64,000 nucleotides of DNA from Volvox africanus (Eukaryota > Chlorophyta > Chlorophyceae > Chlamydomonadales > Volvocaceae), in the NCBI GenBank assembly GCA_030268105.1, contig BSDZ01000008.1, positions 3,782,001 through 3,846,000 of the forward strand, written 5' to 3'. Within the stretch, counting starts at the first letter, position 1. Each line of letters opens with the position of its first letter. A program made the translations under genes and the position numbers. This document shows positions 11,725 through 23,290 of the stretch, one piece after another. The notes under the pieces are model-generated. The model was not told the origin of the DNA. It worked only from the letters and a program-made list of their open reading frames with translations, and ran no database searches.

Positions 11725-13094
11725 ATTCGAACCTTTACCGCATTTACACGTTGAAAGCTTTTTGACTATGCCTTTATTTACTGGGCAGCTCGCGGCGCGG
11801 CGCTTTGTTTGTAGTTCGAGCAAGGTGGATTTCAACTATATTGATAACAGCTCAGGCGACGTTTTGATAGGTGCTTTATTGCTATGTTTTGTCAGAGCAC
11901 CCCATAGCAGTTCAAGGCAATTGATGTGCCTGCCAAGCCATAGACCTTGCCTGTGAGTGGCCTGTGCCTGTCAGCCGCACGTTATCTCATGGAGAACTCT
12001 TGTTAGGAAACGCTAACGATGCAAGAGGTGGCGTTCTCTTGGTGAGAACAACTTTGTTTCGTGCAGTTCAAAGTACATTCTTCTTTTGCTTGAATCGTGG
12101 TGTCTGACGAGATAAGACTCCGACCTTGCTTTCCTTATTTGTGGCAGTGTGGATTGCGGTTACAATAACCTTTACTTGCAGCAGTATGTATTTAGATAGT
12201 TACGAAATAGAGAGCATCATTAGGTGACGATAGATATGTATGAAGGTAGTTAGTTAGGGTTTTAGGTATGTAGATAGGTGGCCAGAGATACCCTATCTAC
12301 ATATCATGCATATTATTGGTTGGCCGAATAATAATAGGACATAAAGCTAATGACAGTACGTGATGCTGAATAATCGCCATATTTTGCATGCGAAATGAAC
12401 GCTTCCTTTTGTGCCCTCCATGCCAGCCATTGTAACTTTCCATAAAATGCCGTTTCCATTCCATAAAATGCCTTCCATAAAATACCTTCCATAACCTGGT
12501 GGCAGGATTATGGATTCCATATCAAAATAATATGGAGGCCACTTTATGGAAAAGGACGCTGGATTTAATGGAAGTCGGACCCCCCCGTTTTCCCAGAGTG
12601 TTCCTTAGTTGCGATTAACGCTGTGAGAGTCGCTCCGCGCCTAAGTGGCCACACAGCGGCATTGCCAGAAACAGCAGCCCATTTACAACCGGCCAAGACC
12701 GCCTCCATAGTGAGTATTCCGCATATAGTGTGTTTGGTGGACGGTAATTTGGTGTGGCAGATGTGCGACGCAAAAATCCAAACGGAAGTATGATATCCCA
12801 TCATGATCACATACACATAGGGCAAATCAAGGTAAGGAACATGATAATCCATAATCCATCGCGTAATACATCCGCTCCCATTTACTTTGGGGACAACCAT
12901 TGCGACGGCGGGCGGCGCTTCATTGCCGTCCAAAGCGAACATCGGGGAGACTGACCAAATCCGGGGTCAGACACCTGGCTAGGATCGCATTATACAAATA
13001 AACTTAGGGCGTGCAGCGCGGCGCGGCGCGTGCATCTTCCATCCCCCCACACACGCACGCATCGATCTCCATCTTTATGTAGTTATTTCTTGGC
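11725..13094. other. intergenic, repeat-containing, no gene seen
   Basis: This lies between the gag remnant and the lipase stop codon. It holds the right CCATAAAA cluster. It also holds a loose inverted pair, GTCGGACCCC near 12573 and GGGGTCAGAC near 12963, that could be ends of a small element. A minus-strand TGTAA (plus TTACA at 12683-12687) may end the lipase transcript. Confidence 0.4.
12437..12560. repeat. cluster of CCATAAAA motifs (right)
   Basis: TTCCATAAAAT recurs three times in close succession, followed by an imperfect inverted pair built on TATGGATTCCATAT and ATATGGAGGCC. The motif matches the left cluster near 10553-10797. Confidence 0.5.
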
Positions 13095-16000
13095 TCATAG
13101 GATTGACCCTATTGTCTTGGCGGCTTGGTCGGCGGCCTTCGCAGGAATTTCGGTAGTGCTTGCGGAGGTACTTGCCTTCGTTCCCAGCAAGTTCTTGGCA
13201 TTAGTCAGCATGTCCTTGTAAAATTGTCCATAGTGCTGCTTAAAGCCCTTCGTGCTGATGATCGATCCAAACCAGTTAATATCGCGCTCAATGTCTTTCT
13301 TGAGGTTCTGCAATACATACCACAGTGTATTATGCACCAACCATCAATTAAGCATGGAAATAATAGATATATAGATAGCCGTTCTTATCGGTAAGGTAAC
13401 GTGTCACCAATTAACAGGCTGTCCGTGTCCGCGCACGGTCCCGCGCGCCTGGATTACGCTCCGATGTGGATCCATTCCTGATCTAATCTGTTCATCCGCC
13501 ACCCCTGTACCACGTTGGTATTTAGTTAGTTGCTTAGTTCCCTTGCCATGGTTACTTGTAAGCTGAGAGTTTGCTGCTGTTAGCTAATCTAGGAAGATGA
13601 GTAGCGCATCGCCGTACGTATGCAGCCTGCATCCAGCGCGCGTGACGGAGCCTAGCTACACCACGTCGACGACGGCAATCACGATAAAAGGTAAAAAGCC
13701 GAACCGCACTGCCGTGCCCGCCTCTTAAGAACGCGAGACCTTCAGCTTTGGGAAACGCAGAAATCTTTATTTTGTTTTTGGCGGGTTCGGGCGTACTGTA
13801 CTACAACTGCGCGCGCAATTAACTCCAAACCATAACACCAGCAGGAATAACATCTATCCCCCAGTAACATAAACATGGCCTCATCCTATCAGCTGTACAT
13901 ATCGAATCACGCTGACATTAGCGCATGCTACGTTCGCAGCTGCTCCGACTTGCCACAGCAGCGCGGCAGCGTCGCACCCACCTCCACGCCCTTATAGAAG
14001 CAGCCGTCAGGTCTCAGCCGCACCGGGTTCCCAGCGTGAGTGTACTTTATGAAAATTCCAGAGGGCGGCAAGCTGTTGAGTATGAGGGCGATAGGGGTCA
14101 TTATGTTCACCAGGTTATACCTTGGTCACATGAACGACCGGTCACAAAGTGAAATAACGAATCAAAGCGGAGCCTGCCTGACGGAGGCAATCCAGATGCC
14201 AAATATTTGCACAACCGAAAATTTAAATCCTAATCTGTGGGAAGGGGGGCAAAATATGCTCATATCTAGGGCGACATACAAGATTTGTAGGCAGGTATGA
14301 GTTTTACAAACCGAGCGATAGGCAAACATACTCACCTAGGCACCAAGTCCAAGCGGTTGGTGATGCGCCATGCGTCGCGCAACACTTTGTTGAAACCCTG
14401 GGCAAACCTGTCGTTTCCCACTCGTGGGCAGCCGTACGTGTACAGCTTCACGGACTTGACATGGCCAGCAGACGTCCTGCATCAAACGATGTATACACGC
14501 GCACAGACACATACATACATATAAATATATAGGGGGAACACGCGGCTTGATCTGTTATATGTCACATATATATGATATATCATATAACACATCATATGTA
14601 TAACATAGTAAAATATATATGTGTGTGTGTGTGCTGTGGTTCGGCCTGGTCAGGGCCCCCGGTGCTTGCTTGTTCTTTCAGCAGGGCATGTCGCTCAGCC
14701 ACAGTGTGACACCATACATACATACATACATATATACATACTGCAGCTAGGTGTCCCCTGTTTTCTGTTGGGCCTTTCTGTGATTTCTTGGTGGCCCTGA
14801 GTGCTCTGTGATGGCCAGGCGAGAGCCTGTGAGGGCTCGCTGGCCCTAGTGAGAGGGGGAGCACGTGGCAGGACAGACAGACAAAGCCACGTGTTCCTCC
14901 CCTGCGCTGTGGCTCGGTCCGGTCAGGACCCCCGGTGCTCGTCTTTGAAGGGCGAGTCGCCCACAGTGTAACACCCATACATACATACATACATACATAC
15001 ACGTGTATGTATGCATGTATGCGTGTACATATATCGCCCTGGTTATAGGGCAGGGGATACGTTCCCTGTTGTAATCGACTCACTCAGCTACTACGCCTTG
15101 CCTGAGCACTACCACACACCTGTAAACAGCCAGCTCGTACGCTGCAAGATTGGCTAGCGCCCCACCCAACGAGTGACCGGTGACCTCCACATCCCAGGGC
15201 TCCGACGAGGTGATGGCGCGCACCAGCGCTCCCAGTTGCATGTGGACGCTCCTGTAAGCGCGCATGAAGCCACTGTGCACGGAGATCTGCAAGTGTGTTT
15301 ACGCAGCGTCGCGCCATCATGCCACCACAGAATACGTCACGCCATCACGTACACGTACAAGCACACAGGTACAAAAGTACGCAGGTACAAGGCGCTTTGG
15401 GGCTTTGGCGCTTTGGGGCTTTGGCAGGTAGGTGCACTAGGTTTAATGCAGTGCAGGGGAGGGATCATTACCCTCGTCGCCAATCACATCAGGGCCTCTC
15501 AAAGGTTATTTCCCCTGGTCCACCCATTCATTCATAAGCAGATGCCATACAATGTCGTACACTGTTCGTTCTGTTTCAGGAAATGATAAACGTCCCGACT
15601 GGCACGTTTCTTGTGTCCAGCAGCTGGTGGTCGATGACGGTTGGCTGAGCGCACTGGAAACCGACGAAACGACCTATATCATACAGTGTTGACTTGGCAG
15701 ATAAGCGCACCAGGCACCATGCAGCCAGGAATACACTATGCAGCCAGGAACTCCTGGTTGCGTGATGCCTGGTGCTCTTTACTAATTGGCAGATTTACTA
15801 ATCCTTTCAAGAGCAGCTCAAGATGCAGTGAAGCTACATATCGCCCTTGTGCGCACCTACCTGGGGATCCCCAGCTGGTACATCCTCGATGACCGGAACG
15901 AACTTGCACGGCACGAACGAAACGTCCGTCCAGATGTCCTTAATGCATCGAATCTGCATCGAACGTGGGTACGTGGGTACGTGCATCAAGACGGGCAAGG

Positions 16001-19000
16001 AAAAGGAAACAACAGACAGGAGCCGACTGCAGTGGCAGGGCATGGTCAGCGGCACATATACATACAGTCCATGCAGTGCCATGCAGCCGTCCCACTCCCT
16101 GCGGAAAGCTTCCTAACGTTTATTTGATTTTAGGCCAATACTTCTCCCACCGTCGGAGGCCACTACTACTCCCACCGTCGGAGGCCACTGCTACTCCCAC
16201 CATCGGAGGAACAGCGATATGGGACAGATGACCAGGTTGTCTTATGGCATCTTAAGAGCGGCATTCACTCCACAGCAACCGTAGTAGCCATACATAATAA
16301 TGTTACGAACCCTGACGCCCAAGGCACATATTATATATGCCGTCGTGCAAACAAAGGAAAGGTATGACCAACGAAACTGACCAACGAATAACGGACAGAT
16401 CGAAAGGCTGACGGACGGACGGACGCACGGAGCAACAGACCGCGACAGGCCTTGCCAGATAGACTCACATCTTCGGTACCCCGGAAGGAGAAGACCAGCT
16501 TGCGCTGTGCCACGTCGCTGTGCAGCCAAACCTGGATGCGGCAGCAGGAGAGATACACCATCGAAAGCCATTCGGAAATCGTTTCTTGCAGCCCTCGAAT
16601 ACGATAATATCGGCAGGGAAACATGTAGTGACTGAAACTCGTAAAGGCCTCTGTATTGTGGATGCGTTGTGTGAAATTGTGTGTACATTATCCTACGACT
16701 ATTACAAAACCGCTTCTTACCTCCTACCGGCATTGCATACATGGTATCTGCTAGTTCGTCAGCTCAGAGTCGCCCTAAAGGTTATGTACTGGTGAAGAAG
16801 GCACGAACGAACCAACGAGCGAACAAAAGAAAGAAAGAACGAAACAAGGGGCGGGGTGGGGAAGCCAGCCAAGCAGGGAAGTGGCGCTATCGTTCAGGGC
16901 ATAGACAACTACACGAGCGTGCTGCATAGGATAATTCGTACTCCTGGGAACGTGTGGGACGTCTGGTTCGATCCGGGCCAGGTTCCATCTTTTGCTTCCG
17001 CGGTGGAGTCCATCGAACCGCATCATAATATTACCCGCTTGTCACCGCAACATCACAGCGCCGCGACGCGGCGCTCGACTTTTGTTGCTTTGTCCAATGC
17101 AGCTGTTATTTAAAATTCATTATTTGCTATTTATTTTACCTGCGTGTCCGTGAATTTGCATTCCACGAAGGCCGCCGGCTTCAAGCCCCCGATTGGCTTC
17201 ATGTCACTGAAGTTGCCGCTGGCCACCTGCATCGCCCGGACCAACGGTGATCATACGCAAAAATACCATGAAGTGTAGATTCACAAACAAATTCATATTG
17301 AAATAATATTATGTCAAATGGTAGCCAGTCTCCAATCGGAGTATCGCCTCATCTTGCGAAAACTAGAAGCTAGAAGCTAGAAACTAGAAACTAGAAGCAC
17401 GGAAGCCGATTCTCACGAGTGTCGCAGACATCATCGCTGTATCGAAAGGAAGTTGATTTTAATTTTATGGATAAATTTTAATTATGGTGAAGGTGGCCGA
17501 CCCGGCCTTCGCCTGCCCACGCGTCCGACTATGAGCGGGATCAAAATCCCTCGACGGTCAGCGGGCGGACATGGCCCAATTGTTGATGAACGGTGAAGGA
17601 CCCGGTTATAGTGACCTACGAGCCGACCAGGAGTGGATTTCAGGCCGCCGTTCATTCGGCAAATTCCATTTAATGCTGGTGGTGATGAACCCGCGAAACT
17701 CATTCGTTTTGGAGGAGCCTAGCATGGGTCTAACATGGAGGCACACACACACCTATCCCATACACATATTACACGGGGGAATTATTACATGTCCACGGAA
17801 GTATATATGCAAGACACGTACGCCATAGCACGCTATCACCGCCACCGCTACAGGCGCCAGCCATAGGCACTGAGGGCACCGTACAATGAAGCCGTAAACA
17901 CAGGGGACCAGAGGACCTCAGCCCCCATGAATCACAATTCATCACCTTCTCAGTGATGGGTTTGAGTTCGGGAATGTCGTCTGGGTCGGTTTCTTGGAAG
18001 CTTGTGTATCGACAGGTCATATAGATGGTCCCTGCCTCACCATGAAAACCTGCATGGGATGGGTGTCGGGAAAATGAGAAGCCGGAGGTCAGTCAGAAAC
18101 CTGATACGTCCGACACGGATAGGAAAGCCTGCCGCCTGCAATGCAGCACGCGACCCAGGCCTGCGCAGCATCACAGTGAAAGGCCCACATTTCAACCTTT
18201 GCATGTGGGCCATCCAGCCACTTCACAAGGCCATACAGGAGCCTCATTCCTACATTATATGTCTAATGCAAATGGGACTTGAACGCAGAAACTTTATAAT
18301 ATAAAGCCATCGCAATAAAAGATTGGTGTCCAGTAATAAATGACGACGATTGATAGTAAATTTGTGCTTCGTCGCGCAGGCCAATGGCTGGGGACCCCTG
18401 GGGACATGGATTAGTAGCATGAAAATATTCATATTTGCGTTCTAAGGCCGGAAATGCAGGAGGCGGGATCGCAGCAGTAATGCAGGTTGGAGGTACCCCC
18501 AAACCCTCCATGACAAAGCGCGAAGAAATGGCGGCAGTAATAATGAGTACTGACATACCCACCGGTCAGAGGCAGCCAGAGCTTTGTCTCCCGCCCGGGA
18601 TGCGCCATGAGATCCCCCATACCGAGTCCCGCAGTCCCCAGCTCGGTATTGCCATTGTTGTTGTCAAATACCTTGATCACATGGGAGTCCCAGTTGGTAT
18701 TCCTGCGACCCAAGGGTCAGCCAGCACTCAGAAGCAAGAGTAGTCTTTGCGCACACAACACGAACACGTTACGTGCATGCGTGTGTGGGGGGGTCAGGGA
18801 CCTATCGCAGGCACGTTTCCCATTCCCATGCACCCAAACGACGACACGGTGTCCGTAATGAAGGACAAACTGATGATAAACTGATGTTTTGACCAGCAGC
18901 GTTCATATGGGTTGCACCATCTAATGTTGATCCTTTGCTGTCGCCACGTTCCAATCCTGTTGCGTAGCCCACCCTATCCCCCTCACCCTCCTCCCCACCC

Positions 19001-21429
19001 CGCCCACCCTATCCTCCTCACCCACACACATCACACAGATGATCGTTTCACAAATAAAGGAAATTTGGGATTCGAAAGAGTCCCTAGGTTCGAGTAATGA
19101 TTGCAATATAAACGAGGCCATCAGGAATGCAACGAGAATCCCAACGCACCCGACAAAGAAGGTAAATGTGGCGTTCCATACAGGGCTGGCCGTATTGCGT
19201 ACAGCCTTCGTGCGGAAGGAACTCGATCCTCTCGTAACCTCCGCATAGGCGGAGACATCACCTTTGCCGCGAAGGGGGCGAAGACCGGTGGCGCGCTCCA
19301 CCTTCACCTCCAGCACTCCATCGTAGATAGCCGTCAGAATCGACCTGTGCAGCAAACACGCACGTCACATCGCTCGGGGTTGTTATTATGGCTCCTGCAT
19401 CACTCAGCGGCGGGGAGGCCAGCCGCTTGGGTTTCAGGTCAGGTCAGCGCTCAAGACAACAGTGGGGCTGTGCATCCCGACGCATTTTGGCAGGCAGGTC
19501 GTAGTGCCTAAACATCTAAGCTTTCACGGATATGTCCACAAGTGACATGGGGATATGGCTATATGCATGTCAAAGTAGCAATGGGTTAAAATGATAGTGA
19601 GCTAGAGCTATAGCGATAATCGAGGGATAAGCTAGGAGTTACAGAACCGAGTCGATGTTACTGCGGTTATATAATCGTGCGGCTTTGCCTACTTATCAAA
19701 AAATGTCACCGCTGGCGGACCCTCCAGACCAGGCGTCGTGTAGCCCTGGCCCGGCGGTGGGTTCTTATAAGCATGCTGCGCCAGGTCCAGCAAGTAGTCC
19801 GCCTTATCAATGTCGAATTCCCCTGGCGGTAACAAATCTTTTTCTTCGCGGTATATTCCGGCTGAACGTTGATACCTGCTTCGCCCCTCGCCCCTTCTGC
19901 GTGTGGGTACATGGGTGGTTAACACACGCGTGACATTCTTTCCGTCCGTCGGTGCTCCGTTCACTGGCGCAAGTGCCCAGAGCGAGCAGGGCTGGGTTAA
20001 GAAGGGCTAGAGACGACTAGATCCCGATCACATCAAAGGCCGAAACGGAGATGGAGATTCAGACTCGCGCGCAAGGGACTGTTCATGGCAGAAGGTGGGC
20101 ACGCTAACGTATAAGGTGGGTTATAAGGTGAAGTCGATTTGCGGAAAGAATTTCGTTCATACACACAGTAAAATATGGCAGGTGGAAGTCGGTAGAGTGG
20201 AGGCCGGTAATGAGATAAATGCAGCACCCCAGCTAGGGGCCCCGTAGGTATGTAGGACTCACTTTGCATCCGTCATCAGAATGGTTGGCACTTGGGCTGG
20301 CACAACGGGGGAGTCGGACAGAAACTCCAGCAACAGTTCTGGGGACTCGTTTATCCCCTAGCAACATGCATGTGGGTGCAAGGCAATCGAGAGGGGCCGA
20401 AGCAAGGCAGGGTGATGATGAAAGAGCACGCAGAACTATGCAGCGGACGTGTGGAATGCGCGGGGACGGGTAGGTGTTGTGATTTGGTGCTTGTGATGCC
20501 TTGCAACGGGTTCATACAAGAAGCCAAGTTCAACAGACGCCGAGGTTTCGGTAGATTGGTGTACAAACATTAGGCTTATAAAACAAAAATACCATAAAAG
20601 CCACGTCGGGTTCATACAAGACAGTATCACCTCTTAGAATGGGCTTTAATTCCAATAGACGCATTTCATCCATGTCGGCGAATTGCGTTAGTTCCTTCAG
20701 ATTTGGTTATCGCAGCGTATCGATGTCCATTTCTGAGTATGTAAACAAAGTGCATGTACTCGAACATATCCGCAGCAACGTAATCTCGTACGTACATATT
20801 CAACGGCTGCCCACCTTTGCGATGCCCGTGCGTTACTAGTACTCTACATAGCGGATCCCCAGAGCCAATGCAAGAAGTCGGCAAGGATTCTAAATAAAAT
20901 TTAATATTGTTTATTTTAATTTACATTGGCGATGCGTATAGGCTGGCGCCACATGCATGCATGGTTGTGATCTGGAGAAACTGAACTGAACAGCCGTGAA
21001 CTGCGAGCGAACTGATAAATTGATGCATATTCGTCGAAACTTAGAATAAATCTTAAAAGCTACAGGTATGATGCAAGGGAGAGGGAAAGTGCGCAAGTGC
21101 GATGCAATTTATGTCGATTTATGCTGCGTGCTTGCTGGAATACTAGTTTCCTGTTTGTATTTCAGTATGCATAATTGCGTCGAATGCTCCACTGATTATC
21201 ATCTTACCGTGCGCGAAGATTGGCTTGCCTCGCCTGGCTCGGTCTCCTCGACCACCTCGCGAGGATGAGCAAACCTTGCAGCCTTTCCAAGCCCCTGTTG
21301 CCTCGTACTCGCAGACCAAAATCCTGCAAAGAAACCTGCCGCCGCAAAGCCAGCTGCAGCAAGGCCCATGGTTATTGGGCCCCCTGCTGCTCCAACTGCA
21401 ATCATGGACAGCTGGCTCAAGGCAGACAT
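13095..21429 (-). CDS. C2-domain class-3 (alpha/beta-hydrolase) lipase, HIL1-like, copy 1
   Basis: Exons, minus strand: 21429-21208; one or two unresolved exons between 20850 and 19862; ~19861-19693; 19344-19150; 18702-18563; 18031-17946; 17226-17140; 16531-16469; 15953-15861; 15286-15120; 14476-14336; 14072-13982; 13307-13095. Phases agree at every junction from 19693 onward. Exon 1 encodes an Ala/Gly-rich hydrophobic stretch (residues about 8-37), probably a membrane anchor. A C2 domain follows (LTAIYDGVLEVKVERATGL to GRETKLWLPLTG). Then comes the lipase: FSFRGTED (oxyanion strand), VTGHSLGGALANLAAYEL with the nucleophile Ser, CPRVGNDRFAQGF, DLVP with the likely catalytic Asp and YTHAGNPVRL with the likely catalytic His. 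Order and motifs match plant HIL1 (At4g13550), a plastid galactolipid lipase. Substrate here is inferred. A possible second exon (PLNMYVRDYVAADMFEYMHF, from 20806) lacks a clear donor. Confidence 0.88.
14636..15010. repeat. duplicated ~80-bp unit with CATA microsatellites inside a lipase intron
   Basis: Two related copies (about 14636-14730 and 14910-15000) share a GGTCAGG-CCCCCGGTGCT core, an ACAGTGT-ACACC segment and a trailing run of CATA repeats. Both lie in the intron between the GHSLGG exon and the next exon of lipase copy 1. This looks like a small dispersed repeat present twice. Confidence 0.6.
16146..16219. repeat. three tandem copies of a 25-bp unit
   Basis: CCCACCGTCGGAGGCCACT recurs at 16146, 16171 and 16196 (exact 25-nt period), with a T-to-C or G-to-A change in the last copies. 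It lies in an intron of lipase copy 1. Confidence 0.8.
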
Positions 21430-22799
21430 ATTCAGAGCGTAAATAAAATCCTGTAAGCGCTCAGAAGTCGAGACACACTTAGCTAGGCCGCTAAGTTGAT
21501 GATGGAAAGATCTATCACTAACTGGAGTCCAAGTTTATCCTGCTGAAGGACGAGGTGAATATTGACATTCAAATAACAAAAGCCTTCCTGATGCGCCATT
21601 ATATATGAATTGAAATCACACAGATCAAATTCAATTGATGTCCCGTTCGATCGACGGATACTGCAGATCGATGCACGTGCGTACGACTTTAATTCATCTT
21701 TCAGCCAACCTCTTTCTAACGTGCATGGATACCTGTATGTTGCTCTCTCAAAATCTCCTTCACCAGTTAGAGGTAGCCGAGATTGTCCCATTGCGTCCAT
21801 TGATTTCTGTCCTGGCAAGGGTAGTAACCTACAAAGGCTGGGGTCGGTACATATACGTAGGTAGCGGTCATCGAAATTAAATCATATTGTGGTTAATGTA
21901 AACTATATGTTATCTTCTATATACAACAATGAATAGTATTTCGAAAGCTCTATTCTTTTTTCGCTACACATAGTAGCAATACCGATCTCACACAATCAGC
22001 TCATTAACATGGACACCAGCTTCCTTTCCCCCTGCTGCGTTCCCCGCCGATCTTGCTTCTTGCTTCTCCCACCACGTCTCCTCGCGCTCTTCCCCTGCTG
22101 ACTCAAGCCACCTCTGCCCGAGACACGTGTTCCATATCTGTAAGGTATAGACCTAGTAGTTCTGCTAATATGTGCATAAGGTCAGTTTATATGATTTCAT
22201 GCGTCTAAACATAACTCCGTCGTGTTCCATACGTTTGCTGAGCGCTGAGTGCTAACATCCTATGTTTTTTGCTTAGGATGAGCTAGCCCTTTGTCGGCTT
22301 GAAGAACTTAGGAATGCTCATTACAGGTCCTTTAAAAATGATCGTTTCAGGTGCTTTTGATTGCGCGAGTTAAGTAAGTAAGATACTTAGTATGTTGTCG
22401 ACGACATCCCGATGGAGGCAGCCCAGAACATTGAAGACGGGCGCTCATGATACCCAAACTTGCAAATAATCTCGTAACACTTAAAAGTAAAATTGTCACA
22501 ATGCAACTAGTAGTATGTTGAAAACAAGCCAACGAGTCCAATGTCGGGAGGGCTACGTTTATTGCCGCCCAGGAAACACATCGCTATAAAACTGGAAGGG
22601 CCACAAGGATAGAATGGAATACAACAGCCAAAATTGATTACTCAACCTGGAACACGCCAATGCGCGACGTTTCTTATCTATGCAGCAAGGCCAGGGTGCT
22701 CAATGAGCGTTGGGTGCTCAACTGAGGCACAGGTAAGCCAGCTGAAGCCCAGGGCCCAGAGCCGGCCTGAGGTAATACGTGTGGTAAACTTGCTGACTG

Positions 22800-23290
22800 A
22801 GGCTGCGACAGTGAAAGTGGCAACTGTGAGGCCAGCGGCTGTGGGGGTGATGGAGAGGGGTATAGCAGGGGTGGTGGAGGCAGAGGCAGCGGGGGTGGTG
22901 AAGGTGGCAGCAGAGGTGGTACGGGTGCGTGGGAGAGGCGGTGAGGTGGTGGCTCGGGAGGGGGGGAGGAAAACTGGAGAGATGGTGGCGGACGCAGGGA
23001 GGGTGGTGGTTAGGGTAATGGAGCCGGAGGCAGTGGGGTTGTAAGGGTGGTATTGGTGATGACAGCCACAATAGTGGTGAGGGCAAGGGGGGAAATGCTG
23101 GAGGCAGCGGCAGAGGCAGGGGGGTGAGGGCGAAGGGGGAGAATGGCAGTGGCGGAGGCAGTGAAGAAAGGTGTTGGTGTGGGTGGTGAGAGTGGCAGTG
23201 GCTGGCAGTAGTGGAGGCGGGGATGGTAGTAGCGGGGGTGGTGGTGGCAGCAGTTGATGCTGGGGGTGATGGGGTGGGGGGGGTGATGGG
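22800..23290. repeat. G-rich, GGTGG/GGAGGCAG low-complexity tract
   Basis: About 490 nt of the plus strand are strongly G-rich, with recurring GGTGG, GGCAG and GGAGG. The minus strand reads as a 200-codon Pro/His/Ser frame, which I take as a composition artefact. It has many G-runs that could form quadruplexes. Confidence 0.7.

Noticed and set aside
13616..13640. Cluster of GCGC-rich words as a regulatory island
   Set aside because: It lies inside the last intron of lipase copy 1 and shows no repeated or palindromic structure beyond chance.
16915..16990. Possible tRNA because GGTTCGATCC matches a B-box
   Set aside because: The flanking bases do not form a T stem, acceptor stem or anticodon arm, and the site lies within a lipase intron.
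16540..17030. An extra lipase exon between TDTQ and VWLHSD in copy 1
   Set aside because: Copy 2 and plant HIL1 join TDTQ directly to the equivalent of VWLHSD, and both copy-1 ends are phase 0, so no exon is needed.
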